Both the position numbers and the translations under genes were made by a program. This document shows, in pieces, positions 21,020 through 33,160 of a stretch of 64,000 bases of DNA (position 1 is its first letter; each line of letters opens with the position of its first letter). This DNA comes from Areca catechu. Lineage: Eukaryota > Streptophyta > Magnoliopsida > Arecales > Arecaceae. The stretch spans positions 7,247,731 to 7,311,730 of the forward strand of contig CM038039.1 in assembly GCA_021397845.1 (NCBI GenBank), given 5' to 3'. A model generated the notes under the pieces. The model saw only the letters and a list, made by a program, of their open reading frames with translations, was not told where the DNA came from and made no database searches.

Positions 21020-23640
21020 ATGCAGAAATTAAATGAAAAAAGAATGCTCTCCATTAATGCACCAAGTCATTACAAGAAAAAGACCGAGCCCGAGTATAAT
21101 AAAGAAGGAAAGGAAAGCTACAAAATCTACTATCTGAGATCAGGTGCTGACTCCTTGGGAGCTGGGGTCGAGCATGCTTCAAAAGCCTTAACTATCGCTT
21201 TGATCATGGCCTCAGCTTCGACCATCGGCTCAGCAATTGTTTTCTCAATGATGGCCTGTTCGGCTTCAGTGTCCGCAGCCCCCTTGATAGTTTCCTACCT
21301 CCCCGGCTTTGCCTTCCTCCTCTTCCTTTCCCTCCTCTTCAAGCTCAGCATCGACAATGCCATCCAAGTTGAGTCCCAAGAAAGCCTCAATGACCTTCTT
21401 GCATTCCGCAAACCTGAGCCTAAAGGCATCATACAAACCCTCGATGACTTCATATTCGAAACCCTTGGACTTCTTGTATTCTTCCACTGCTCGAGCACTA
21501 GTGAAAGTCACCTGCACCTTGGTAGGTCGAGCCTTGGCCTCGATGGCTTGGACCATGTCTTCAGCCTTCCGAGCTACGACTTTGGCCTCTGCGACTCTGA
21601 AATAGGAATTTTGGAGTCAGACCTCCACGACCATCACTTTTGAATTGGCATCAGCCAACCTGGTCTCCAGCTTGGCACCATATCCTGCTCCTTGATGATT
21701 TTTTCATCCTTCTCCATTATTTGGACTTCCAGTTCCCGAATAGTATTCTTGGAGGCTTGCAATTCCTCCTCAAGCTTGGCCTTTCAGGCCTCGCTCACCT
21801 TCCTCAGTTCCTCCAAGGACTTAACTTGTGCTTTGGCAATCACTACCTTGTCCTTGAGGGAGTGCCTCAACTTGGCAAATTCACTGAATGCCTCCTTGAT
21901 GATGGGACATCATGGACAAGCTACAAGAAAAAAGAAAAACTACAAGTTAACTATTCAGTAGTCAAAGTAATCGGTAAAGTAAGGAATAAATAACACTTAT
22001 CCTGAGTGGTTGATGGAAGAAGTCAACAAAATCTTGTCCATCGGCCGAAACTTTCGCTCCTCCTGATCTCAGGATAGAAGGATCATGTCAACTAGCTGCT
22101 CAACTATCATTTTATTGCTGAAGATGAAAACGGTCAATTTCACTTTAGCCCCCATCTCAATGTACTCCTTATAGTCACGAGGAATCGACTTAGGCCAGGG
22201 GGCTCATATGCCCTGACCCCGCTAAAGATGGCTTCAAAGCTAGAGCTGAAGGAGCCGATGACCAAGTCGGTGCAAGAGCAGGAGGTGATGGTGACGAGAC
22301 CACCATCACTTCTTCATCAATAGCAAAAACCTCTCTTGGGCAGGATGCAGGAGCCTCCCTTGGATAGTGAGTGAGAGCTCATGCCAAAGCCGATGCGCCT
22401 CCCAAAGACGGACCCGTGTGGGGCTTCTTTGCCATCATCTTCTTTGGCATCTGTACATCCCCCCTCGACCGTAGCCCTCTTTCGATCGACACTCTTCAGT
22501 TTGTCCAGGGATACCTTCATGTCTGCAAAAGCCGAGTAGAAAACTTAATCTATTATAAACAAACAAGAGCCAGGAACTCAGCAAAACTCATCCAAAGTGT
22601 TCACTGGACTGAGCTCGGTATAATATAAATTGTGCTCCGAAAATAGAATCCGCTACCAAGGAACCTTCATATTAAGCAGTCGGCAATGGTCTTCCTCACC
22701 AATAGCAAGGACTACAGAGTTCTTGCTTGAGGACATGTCTGATTCATCCCAAACCCAATTCACTTTCCAGGAAGCATCGCAAGAAATAAAAAAGAAGTGG
22801 CTCTTCTAACTGTAGACGAAAGAGAGCATACGAGAAAGGAAAGTCCAACCATGATGAAGACCGATGAACCACCAGCCCTTCTCAATCGAGTGCTGCTTCA
22901 AAGCAAAAAGTGCTCAGAATAATGAGATATTAGCCTCGATCCCAAGAAAGTGATATAAAACGATGAAGGAACAAATGATTCACAAAAGTTCAGGTCTAAT
23001 TGAGCTGGAACAACTCGGTAGAAGCTGAGTATATTCCAGATGAAGGGATGGAAAAAAAGTTGAAGACCTACATGCAAAAACTCCTCGTACAGGATGATCT
23101 CACTTGCTGGGCCTGACGTCACTTTGTCATTTAACCTGGGAGCATAGACCTGAAACTGACTCAAGAACTTGTATTATTTCCAGAGTTGGAGAATATCCGT
23201 CTTAGTCATCGTCGAGACAGTGCTCACCATATCCAAGGAAATTGAAACTCTCAAACTAGTTAGCTGACCAACCCAGAGTATCATCCTAAAGGAGGAAGTC
23301 TCGACCTCTTCGAGGTTGAAGGAAAAGGCTCCTTCCCGAGAAGATACCCGAGGATCTTAAAATCTAAAATATGACTCATCGAATGGCTTTCACTTTTGAA
23401 TGAAGTCATATCAATAAAGAAAGAAAATGGGAAAGATTAAATGAAGAAGAAAATTTAAACAAACAGCAAAAGCCACCAAGTACAGCTTTGCTCGAAAAAC
23501 CTTAAAAAAGCCCTAAAGGAAGACAGAAACGAGTAAAGAAATCAAGGAAGAGAAGAACAATAAGATAAACGATGACCCACCTGCTAAGAAGAGATGCTCG
23601 GGGGCGAATATAGATTTGGAGCTCTCAAACACTCTCTTTC
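21020..23640 (-). pseudogene. antisense extra gene of the Tat-type element (Transposase_28-like), decayed
   Basis: The same gene type as at 15170-12785 and 39015-40853. Visible parts: the GL.LFFHPFxx..LSFYRVVPAQL block at 23164-22898, and the coiled-coil and acidic C-terminus at 21556-21266 (KKVIEAFLGLNLDGIVDAELEEEG). Intron-like acceptors occur at the expected places on the minus strand (ttttgcag just before 22520 and cttgtag before about 21919), but the matching donors look mutated. Many stops and frame breaks make a product impossible. A good TATA box lies upstream at 23689-23696. Confidence 0.6.
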
Positions 23641-23688
23641 TCTGCAACTCGGCATGGAAGCGATCTTGTAATAGTGATAGGGAACCCC

Positions 23689-23696
23689 CTTTTATA
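23689..23696 (-). promoter_or_regulatory. TATA box of the antisense extra gene
   Basis: The minus strand reads TATAAAAG followed by a GGGG run, about 50 bases upstream of a leader leading into the antisense gene. It sits inside the element, about 450 bases from the right LTR and facing away from it, so the antisense gene has a core promoter of its own. Confidence 0.6.
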
Positions 23697-24145
23697 CCTA
23701 GCTAGATGGCTAGGATCCAGACCTCAATTTGATCAAAGTTTTTAGATCTTAATACATGGTCCACTCCTAATCGGGAAATGCCATATCACCTCGAAATAGC
23801 CTCTGATCAATTAACTTTTGATGCTAGGATCAATGCAAATCATTTAAAGATTGCAACTACCAGGCTATGTAGCATCACCCGACCGACTAAGGAGAATCAT
23901 ACAAGTTGCTTGTTGCTTGAGGAGTTACAGCACAGTCTTTTCAAGCATTGTACCATTAATCTCCTCTTTCCTGCGATCGAGACAACAAAACACTGCCAAC
24001 GATTTTCAAGGAACCAATAAAAATGCACAGATCATGAGAAGATCTATCCAATTTCAAGACCAAAAAGCCGACTATTCACTTTGTCCAGAAACGACAAGAT
24101 CCAGAACTACTCGGCAACATTTTGAACTCGAAAATGAGAGGCATC

Positions 24146-24754
24146 TGTTATAGCAATTGCTTACTCGATCTTGAAGACTTGTCAGACCACCAACCATGCC
24201 TCCAGCTATGAAAGATAATGACATCCGACTTAGAGCCATCAAGTTACCGACTGGAAAGGAGATAACAAAACCGACTAACACTGTATTCGAGAAGAAAACT
24301 AGCAAAAAAAATGAAATCAACCACCAAATCGAATAGTCGCTCCTTCCTAGATGGAGTAGTCACTCCTTTCCAAGCCGAGTAGCTATAATCTACCGAGTTC
24401 GATTGGTATAACATTTTTCATGCGCATCCACCAAGGACATACTGGACCCGACTAGTTACTTAAGTAAGTCTAGTCAAACGCGCTTGGATATGGTGCCAGG
24501 CTCTTTTCAGTAGCAAACAAGCCGACTATCTACTCAGAATCTATGATGTCTGAATAGATGACAACCCAGCCGATTATAGTTGCTCCAGCATAGATCGTAT
24601 GAGACAAGATTGTGGTGGACAAGATTTCAGTAGATCATGTTATCTTAATAAAAAGTTGCTAGCGAAAAATATTTTAAAGGATAGGATCATACCATCTCAG
24701 TAAAAATTGTTATACATATCAGAGGAGACCACTTCCACAATGGTATTGGATTAC
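24146..24754 (+). repeat. right LTR of the Tat-type element, first part
   Basis: Corresponds to the first about 600 bases of the left LTR; it breaks at ggattac where the nested element enters, and resumes at 30845. Confidence 0.75.
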
Positions 24755-25978
24755 TAATGAGGATATTGGCAAGAGGAATAAATTACCAACTAATAATCTT
24801 TGGTTATAGTCTAATCTTTTCTTTTTCAGGTTCCCACAAATTTATGAAGCATCTCTTGAAGACTCTTAATTCAATGAAGCAAGATTGATTGTTTAAGGCC
24901 AAAATCAAGTGAAGACTCCTTTTCCAAGTCCATGGGCCGACCAAGTTATGAAGAAATCCTCTACCTTGAAGCCTAATTGAAAGACCAAACCTTAAAGGAT
25001 ATGTGGAAGGATTAGATGAAGACAAGTGTTGCAAGAAGATGGCACCACATGGAGTTTCTAGGACTTTCTCTTATTAGGATTAGTTAGATAAAAACTAATC
25101 ATGTAATTAATTACCAACTAAATCTGAATTAGTTGGCTCCTTAACCCACCCTTTTGCCATCCATTATGGCTGCCCTTGGCCTATAAATAGGACCAAGGCC
25201 TCCTCTTGTAAAGCATTGATTGATTGAATGATTGATTGATTTGAATGAATGAAAGATTCCTTGTTTGAGTTCTCTTCCATCTTGCCTAGTTCTCTTGAGT
25301 TCTTTCTAGAATTTTGAGTATTTTCTTTGGAGTGTTGAGTTTGATCTTAAATTGGAGTGAGTGCTTTGAGTTTTGGAGTGTCATAGTTCTATTTCCAAGT
25401 TCTTCTACACAAGATCCAAATAGTCCAAGCAGAAGAGAAAGTGCTGCCCAAAAATTCCAGCAACTATCTTCACTTCTCTTGTTGATTCCTTCCTTTTCCT
25501 ATTAATTTCTTTAAATTTTGACCTTACCTTGACTCTTTGCTGGTTCTTCTTGGTGATTTGAAAATAAAGATGAAGGTTCCAAGCCATGGATCAAAGCTCC
25601 AATGGTGAATCCAAGAAGGGAGTATAGATCTTGTCTCTAGCCTTCAATTTTTGAGTGGTGAGTGCTTCCCTTCCACTTGAGCCTTGATCTCTCCTCATTG
25701 TGGGGAAAAGACCCTCTTGATCCTTATATCAGAGGTTCTTAAAGTTTGCTTAGCCTAGTTTGAGGGTTTCTATGCCCTTAGATCCTCTCTTTTATTTTTT
25801 TTGAAAGGAAGCTTGTACAAAGGGTGTCAGATTTTCTACTCATCTAGTTTCTAGCTCGAATTCTTCATTCTTCCATCCATGAATCCGGCCATATCTGGAG
25901 CTCTAATGTTAGTATGTTATTGCTAGGTAAGTATATCACATCTCCACGCAACCATTTCATCAAATTCGTCTCCCATCA
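24755..25978 (+). repeat. left LTR of the nested chromovirus
   Basis: Begins taatgagga(t/c)attggcaagagg and ends ctcccatca at 25978. It is very similar to 29624-30839 with a few small indels. The start could be three bases later (TGAGGA), which would give the canonical TG...CA ends. Confidence 0.88.
25181..25190 (+). promoter_or_regulatory. TATA box, left LTR of the nested element
   Basis: ctataaatag, conserved at 30048-30057 in the right LTR and followed by gaccaaggcctcctcttgt in both. Likely the RNA polymerase II promoter of the element. Confidence 0.65.
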
Positions 25979-25982
25979 ATTT

Positions 25983-25994
25983 TGGTATCAGAGC
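25983..25994 (+). other. primer binding site, initiator tRNA-Met type
   Basis: TGGTATCAGAGC, four bases after the left LTR end. The same site as in the 3.6-12.2 kb chromovirus, in the opposite orientation. Confidence 0.93.
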
Positions 25995-27459
25995 TTTGGT
26001 TCTAGGTTAAGCTTTGCAGGCTGCTGAAATTTCTGTTCTAGTATTCACCCGAATTTTTCACGAATTTTAGTAATTTCTTTACATTGAAAAAAATCCAAAG
26101 AATAGTTTTCTAGTACCTTCTTGTATTTGGATTCGAAATATAAAATTCAAAAAACTATTTTCCATTGATTTCTGGATTTAAAAATACGAGTTCTTAGATC
26201 ATTTCTGAAATTCTGTCCAGAATTCTGTTTCTGCCTTCCATTTCATTTAATTTTCAAAAATATAAAAATTTTTTTTCTAAATTTTTAATTTTTAGATCTG
26301 AGATTCAGACTTCGATTTTTGTTATTTTCTACTAGAATTTTGAATTTTAGAAGGATCTAGAGTTAGAAATTCGAAATTTGAATTGTTAGTTGTAAGAGTT
26401 AGCTGAACTGCTGGAATCTTCTAGCATGTGCTTTCAAACTACCTTCTCAACAAAATTCGAGTTAATAAATCAGAATTTTAAAATCCAAAATTTTTATCTG
26501 ACAGTTAACCAAATCAATTTTATTTTAAATTTTTGGATTTTTAAAAAGATTAAATTTCAATTTTTAAAACCAGCTAGTTGAAAGTTGTTCCCGGCTGAAA
26601 TTTTTTTTTACAACTAGCTTTCAAAACGAATTTCTTAACCAAAATTCAGGAATAAATTTCAAAATTTAGAATCTAGAATCTTCACTGAAAGATATAACAA
26701 TTCAAATTTTAATTTTAATTTTTTTGAAATTTTAAAATTTTAATTTCAATTTTTTAAAACTAGTTGACTAGAAGTTGTTAGGGCTGAAACTATCTTGCAA
26801 CAATTCTAACTTCTATAACGAATTTTTAATCCTAATTCAAGATTTAAATTTTAAAATTTGAATTCTGAAATCTAGACTTCAAAATCTAAATTTTTCAATT
26901 TAAATTTTTGAATTTTAATTTTTTTTAAAATTCGGGTTTGAATCACATGTTTGTGCTAATACTAGTGTTGTGTTAACTAGTTGGTAAATTTTTGTGCATC
27001 CATTCCTAAAGCTAATTAAGGGCATTCAATCAAATAAGGGGAAGGAGGTCATTACCTTTCCTTGGTCCAAAACAATCACCCACACTTGCATTGACCTAAA
27101 CCATAACTAAAATCGAGTTGGAACCTAAAACAAGGACACCCACAAGTCGGGTTCAAGTGCAAGATGAGACCAAATATTAGTTGAGTTTGTACTTATTGAA
27201 ATTGATGTCTAAGGCAAGAGGTCCAATGGCAAACACCTTAAGTGGACTGCGATTTTTTAATTAAGACCTCGTGAAAGCGAGGGGAGCCTCCTGCAACCCC
27301 ACCCTTACCTGGTTAGTGGAAAAGGTAATTACAATTTTAACTAGTACTTAGTTAATTCCTGTATTTTGAACTTGTAGGTCTAGGAGCCCTAGAAGTTAGG
27401 TTTGTACTGCTTGTTTTGAAGCTCCATACCAATAGTCCCACACTCAGTCTGTTTATCCA

Positions 27460-28617
27460 TGGATCCTAATATTGAATTCTTTTTGAGAAACCTGTCTAAA
27501 AAGTTTGATACCATAAATGGACAATTAGGGCAAATGAGAAAGGAATTAGGTCAAGTGAAGGACCATGTTGGACACTTGAAGAGACCCCAATGACCTCCAC
27601 CGGACTGAATGCAACTCAAGATGATTTCACCATGACTTCATAGAGAAGAAGCCCATAGGATCCATGCTGAGCTTGAATCACCTAGCCCACTCCTCTTGGT
27701 CCTAGAGCCCAATGTCATGATCTCATCCCTGAGTATAGTCTTAGATATCCCTGCCAAGACTTTATAGATCAGGAGGAGAGAGTCTTTTAGAAGCAATCGA
27801 CCCTATGCACCTACTTTCGATGGAAATTTAGATCCTGAAGTGTATGTCGATTGAGAAAAAAAATGGATCAATACTTTGAATTTGATGAAATGTCGGAAGT
27901 AAGAAAATGTCAATTGCCAAATCAAAGTTAGTTCGACATGCTAAAGCATATTGGAAGAAGTTGAGCAAAAGGTTATTATAGTGGGGATAAAATAAATACG
28001 TGGAGAAATGAAGAGTAAACTGAGAAAAAAGTACCTAGATAAATATTATGGACAAAAACTTTTAGACCAATGGTACAAATTGAGACAAGAATATAACTAA
28101 ATCTGATTATATTGACAAATTCAATAAGTATGAGGGAGATGAAGAAGAGACTAAACCCATGAAAAAATTAGAGAAAAAATTTCCTGAGCCTATTGAAGAA
28201 TTTAAGGATAAAATAGAATCAAAGTCTTGTCCAAATGAAGGGCTAGAAAGAGAAAATTCTAAACCCGTTGAAGAACCTAAGGAAGAAGTTTATGAAGCTG
28301 GGTCTAACCGTATGGACGAATATGATCAAGAACAATTACTTGAAGATAAAATAATTACCCAACCTAAAGAAATCAACAACGGGGATGATCAAAATGAAGT
28401 CCAAGAACAAAGCCATGAAGAACAATTCGAGAAGATAATAGAGGACCCGGAATTAATCAATGTCAATGATTTAAATCTAGAGATTAATGAAGGATCATCT
28501 AATGGGGTATTGACCATCAGAGAAAATCTAGAACCAATTCCAAAGGATCAACCTCAAGAAATTATGGAGCCTGCAAAAGGATTTAACATGAGGATTAAAA
28601 GTGAAGAGATGGTATGA
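27460..28617 (+). pseudogene. gag remnant of the nested chromovirus
   Basis: An ATG near 27462 opens a short helical N-terminus (MDPNIEFF..., coiled). After stops and frame changes the capsid-like region can be followed (APTFDGNLDPEVYV near 27810-27850, and a YxxLLDQWY-like word near 28060). The open frame 28159-28617 (152 aa) is an acidic, lysine-rich spacer (EEVYEAGSNRMDEYD) matching the spacer EEVYEAGMNLVEEYE of the other chromovirus. The zinc knuckles that should lie upstream of that spacer are missing, so gag has an internal deletion. Confidence 0.65.
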
Positions 28618-28759
28618 ATTGAAAGATGGAAATGTAAGAAAAGGAAGATGGAAAGTGTGATCCCTGATAATTGCCCTAAGCCTGATTCACCCTTCTAAAA
28701 CATTCCCAATCCTAATCCACCTAGCTGGGACATCCATCAAACCATTGATCAGGTCCCAG

Positions 28760-29623
28760 TAATATTCAGCAGTTACTTTTGGAAGACATTATGGCATTTA
28801 TTAGGCATAAATTAAGATTCACTGCCACCTACCTAAAGTTGTGTGCCAGAGTTTTCAAAGCCATTTAGAGAAATATTGGAAATTAAGAACTTTTGTTTCA
28901 TAGCAATAAAGTTTAGTTCATAGATAATAAAGTCCATTTGAGCTTGTCTTTTGTTTTAGTATCATTTAAGTTTGTTTTGTCATTTGGTGTCATCCATGCA
29001 TAAGTCTGCCGAATCATATGCACATCTTAGAAATTTGCATAAAGAGATTAGCAAGAAAATCCAAATAAACAATGAGAGCTACAAGCATATAGCTGATTCT
29101 CATAGAAAGGCTAAAGAATTTCAAGTAGGGGGACTTTGTGACGATCAGGCTAAAACCTAAACAGTTTCCACCAGGAACTATAAAGAAACTCCATACCCGT
29201 GGTGCAGTCCTTTCAAAATAATGAAAAGAATATGACCTAATGCTTATGTGCTGGATCTACCTTTTGACTTTGGCATTAGCTCTACTTTTAATATCTCAGA
29301 TCTGGTAGGATACAAAAAGCCCACAATGATTCCCAGTGAGTTCCTAAAACCTTATCCATCCTTGAAAGTGAACTAACCCAGATTGCCCACCAGCCACACT
29401 ACCAAGCGGGAGAAAGAATTGAAAGGATCATAGATGATAAGATTGTCACTACTTGGAATAAGATTACCGACGATACTTGATCCATTGGCAAGGCAGACCT
29501 GATTCTGAAGATTCATGGATCACTCATGAAGAACTACAAGGATCAATCATATATGCCTGAAAACTACCAAAGCCTAAATGATCTATACTCGTCAGGGCCG
29601 AGTTCTTTTCACCTGGAAAGAAT
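28760..29623 (+). pseudogene. integrase tail and chromodomain remnant of the nested chromovirus
   Basis: A fragment of the integrase core (SSYFWKTLWHLLG, near 28765-28805) lies just after the gag spacer, so protease, RT, RNase H and most of the integrase have been lost. The frame 28972-29160 (NLHKEISKKI...ESYKHIADSHRKAK) matches the integrase tail NLxxEIHAKI...ETYKKLADTQRR of the other chromovirus. After several frame breaks come the GPF/Y-like region and a chromodomain remnant (IIDDKIVTTWN near 29425-29460). The frame 29526-29714 runs past the LTR start. Confidence 0.75.
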
Positions 29624-30839
29624 TAATGAGGACATTGGCAAGAGGAAGAAATTACCAACTAATAATCTTCGTTGTAGTCCAATCTTTTCTTTTTCAGGTT
29701 CCCACAATTTATGAAGCATCTCTTGAAGACTCCTAATTCAATGAAGCAAGATTGAATTGTTTAAGGCCAAAATCAAGTGAAGACTCCTTTTCCAAGCCCA
29801 TGGGGATCAAGCTATGAAGAAATCCTCTACCTTGAAGCCTAATTGAAAGACCAAACCTTAAAGGACATATGGAAGGATTAGATGAAGACAAGTGTTGCAA
29901 GGAGATGGCACCACATGAAGTTTCTAGGACTTTCTCTTGTTAGGATTAGTTAGACTAAAAACTAATCATGTAATTAATTACCAACTAAATATGTATTAGT
30001 TGGCTCCTTAACCCACCCTTTTGCCACCCATTATGGCTGCCCTTGGCCTATAAATAGGACCAAGGCCTCCTCTTGTAAAGCATTGATTGATTGAATGATT
30101 GATTGATTTGAATGAATGAAAGTTTTCTTGTTTGAGTTTTCTTCCATCTTGCCTAGTTCTCTTGAGTTCTTCCTAGAATTTTGAGTGTTTTCTTTGGAGT
30201 GTTGAGTTTGATCTTAAATTGGAGTGAGTGCTTTGAGTTTTGGAGTGCCATAATTCCATTTCCAAGTTCTTCTACACAAGATCCAAATAGTCCAAGAAGA
30301 AGAGAAAGTGCTGTCCAAAAATTACAGCAACTATCTTCACTTCTCTTATGATTCCTTCCTTTTCCTATTAATTTCTTTAAATTTCGACCTTACATTGACT
30401 CTTTGCAGGTTCTTCTTGGTGATTTGAAGATGAAGATGAAGGTTCCAAGCCATGGATCAAAGCTCAAATGGTGAATCCAAGAAGGGAGTGTAGATCTTGT
30501 CTCTAGCCTTCAATTTTTGAGTGATGAGTGCTTCCCTTCCACTTGAGCCTTGATCTCTCCTCATTGTGGGAAAAGATCCTCTTGATCCTTAGATCTGAGG
30601 TTCTTAAAGGTTGCTTAGCCTAGTTGAGAGTTTCTATATCCTTAGATCCTCTCTTTTATTTTTTTGAAAGAAAGCTTGTACAAGGATGTCAGATTTCTGC
30701 TCACTAGTTTCTAGCTTGAACTTCTTCATTCCTTCCACCCATGAATCCGGCCAATCTGGAGCTCTAATGCTAGTATGTTGTTGCTAGATAAGTAGATCAC
30801 ATTTCCACGCATCCATTTCACCAAATTCGTCCCCCATCA
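29624..30839 (+). repeat. right LTR of the nested chromovirus
   Basis: Mate of 24755-25978; ends cccccatca at 30839, then the host LTR resumes with the attat target copy. High similarity to the left LTR suggests an insertion younger than its host element. Confidence 0.88.
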
Positions 30840-30844
30840 ATTAT

Positions 30845-31132
30845 CCTGCGAGCACTCTAAATTGATAAGAAGGAATCCCGTTTAGGTATGCTATACTACT
30901 TCTATCCCCACTCTTATGCTCGGTCAGTCATCATCATGGCTCTCAGTTCCAATTACTATATCCTATTTCTCCTATCCATTGACTTGAATTCGGAGAGTCC
31001 CTCATCGATCAAAAGATCATTTTTGCAAGTCTTCGTTTGAGAGCCACTAAGAGCAACACTTGTTCCGCCGGAGAAGACCGAAGACACTCAAACCACCACT
31101 GGAGTCCAGTAAAAGATAATTTAATGACAACA
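30845..31132 (+). repeat. right LTR of the Tat-type element, second part
   Basis: Continues the LTR interrupted at 24754 (cctgcgagcactc here matches cctgcataaccc of the left LTR). Ends near gacaaca at 31132. Conserved block: ccggagaagaccg, then ccaccactggagtccagt. Confidence 0.75.
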
Positions 31133-31421
31133 AAGAGCATGACAAATTAAATAGGTACACCTAAGAGAACTGCACATAGATGCTTTCATGTATACACGTC
31201 AAACCTCCTTACCTGGGCTACTGATGACCTGATCACCACTCATCAAGACACGGCTTTGGTGTAACAAATGATCGGATTTTCCACTGAAAGGAGATCCTGC
31301 ACATCGATCATCTGAGCATGCTCCTATATCATCGACTGACTACCAGAGAGCAAAAGAGCATCATGACACCCTCAACATCCAACAGCCCCGCGGCACACTG
31401 GTGACTGAGTTGAAGACTTCT

Positions 31422-33148
31422 TTTTTTTTGATAAACTGGTGTATTCAATTAGGAGCGAAGGTGAATACAACCAAGATAATCAGAAAGCAAGATATCCCTC
31501 AACTGGGAGGGAGCAAAATGTCAATTGGTCCATAAGACCGGACCCGAATGATTGGCCGCATAGGAGGCGACCCAGTCAGCTGCTGAGTTCGCCTCCCTAT
31601 ATACATGTCTAACCGAAGAACTGACGCAACCCTGCCTCAAAAGATAGATATCTCTAATAATAGGATGGAGAGCAGCGCCTCGATCCTCCGATCAATCTAG
31701 GAAATAATAGTGAAGAGTCTCCCTCAATACGCATGCAGTCAATCCGAAGGATAAGACGAGCGTATCTAATCCCCGCCCACGCCGCCAGAAGCTCCGTCTG
31801 AGGGACAGAGGCATCCTAGACCAGGATACCACCAGCCGCAAAAAAGCCAAGAGAGGAGTTCCGAATAATAAACATTGCCGCTCCTCTATCATGGCGGAGA
31901 CTACCATCAAAATTGACAAAGCAACAGGTCGGAGGAGGGGGTTCCCAAGCAACACATACCGTAATGGTCGCTCGAGGAGCAGAAGAGGAACTCCAGGACC
32001 CAACCGCGAAGAAGACAGACCCCAAGACTCAGAAGCATCCACCCTGGCTCTCTCTACCACAAATCTAGAAGAAGAAACCGTAGAAGAAAAAATCGGGTGT
32101 TCCTGGACAACCAGATATGATAAGCCAAATATACAATATAGGACAGCTGATACAAAGCAGACTGATGCAAAGAGGATATAAAGATCTGCTGGGCATCCCG
32201 GCCTCGAGGATCAAGATGAAGAACACCCGCTAATCTCCATATATACGCCGCCCTCGGACAAGTAAAGATGGCATGAGTCTGGGTCTCAACCTCTTCAGAA
32301 CAACTGGGGCATACCGCTGGTATGGATAGACCCCTCGCCGAAAGCAAATCACAGGTTGGAAGCCGACCCCAAACTAGCTTCCAAATAAATAGAGCCACTC
32401 TGGGATGAACCGGTAACTTCCAGATCCAATCAAAGGAGGGGGCCGTCAGAGATTGCAGGTCCCGGCTCGTCATGAGGTCGGAGATCGGTGCTCTTTGAGT
32501 TGAAAACTTCTTCAACATCGATACCGGTAATCCCTGAGTCAAAATAGAATTGAAACAAAGGGTCTCAAAAAGATACAGATTGGCCAACCTTCCAACGAGT
32601 CCTGAAAGTGTAGAAGAAGAGCAAGTTACATGAAATATAACCTGTGTAAGTTTCTTTGATGTTTCTGAGAAGAAAGCTGCAGCCAAACAACTCAAACACA
32701 ATCTTTGAACAATCCAAATGTCTATCTTCCAGAAATTAATGGCAATCAAAAACCAGAAGTAAAATAGTGGTGTAAACAAGCTTACGGAAATAGGAGAATC
32801 AGCTGGCATGAGATTGATGATAAATATTGGCAACATCCACCTAGCCAGAAGAATCAGCTGAATTTTACATGTACTCATCTTTTCCCCCTCCTCTTGCCCC
32901 ATGCGGGAAGATATGCATGATGTCACCTGGCTTCATGAAGATTGCAAGAACATTCATATATCTTCACAATGAAAAAAAAAGAAAATACAAATTTTGGTTG
33001 AAATTTGCGATATTTCATGAATAGTTACAAGTTATCATAATCAAAGATATTAAGCTAGAGTCCTGTGTGCCTCGGGCCCGGGGCAGGTTCAAATGAAACA
33101 ATTTCAGTTATTGGCTACCTAAATGAAAAATAAAATTTGAAACAATAA
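31422..33148 (-). mobile_element. LINE insertion with 12-bp target duplication
   Basis: Perfect 12-bp repeats TTGAAGACTTCT flank the segment (31410-31421 and 33149-33160). On the minus strand it ends in a poly-A tail (31422-31429), so it is a LINE 3' end in reverse orientation. The 3' UTR matches that of the 56-kb LINE. LINE coding sequence covers about 32620-31690 only; the 5' 530 bases (32620-33148) do not resemble LINE ORF2. Confidence 0.85.
31692..32620 (-). pseudogene. LINE ORF2 C-terminus: zf-RVT and RNase H, broken
   Basis: Within 32620-32054 the frame has the typical end of a plant LINE ORF2: PVHPRVALFIWKLVWGRLPT, then a zinc-finger pattern (CPSCSEEVETQTHAIFTCPRA) and YLAYHIWLSRN. 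RNase H follows in other frames (FDGSLRHDRGAAMFIIR at 32025-31816, then the rest in 32060-31692). At least one frameshift lies between the finger and RNase H. The RT catalytic part is missing. Confidence 0.7.
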
Positions 33149-33160
33149 TTGAAGACTTCT

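Larger units (their letters stand above)
24755..30839 (+). mobile_element. nested chromovirus derivative with most of pol deleted
   Basis: The LTRs 24755-25978 and 29624-30839 flank an internal region with gag remnants and integrase/chromodomain remnants but no protease, RT or RNase H. The insertion interrupts the right Tat LTR; the target is attat, duplicated as attac (24750-24754) and attat (30840-30844). The internal pieces resemble the chromovirus at 3.6-12.2 kb (e.g. SYFWKTLWH in both), so this is a related family. It could move only with proteins from an intact relative. Confidence 0.85.
18894..31132 (+). mobile_element. Tat-type Ty3/gypsy element without pol, interrupted by a nested element
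   Basis: The left LTR (18894-about 19785) is followed by a primer site, a short leader, two tandem arrays, an antisense extra gene (about 23640-21020) and a right LTR. The right LTR is split: 24146-24754, then a 6.1-kb chromovirus insertion, then 30845-31132. The two LTRs share blocks such as gcatccaccgag/aag, gccgactatctactca and gagaagaccg. Gag is reduced to a few codons and pol is absent, so this is a large deletion derivative. The bases flanking the outer ends (acaag and aagag) do not match as a clean 5-bp duplication. Confidence 0.75.
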
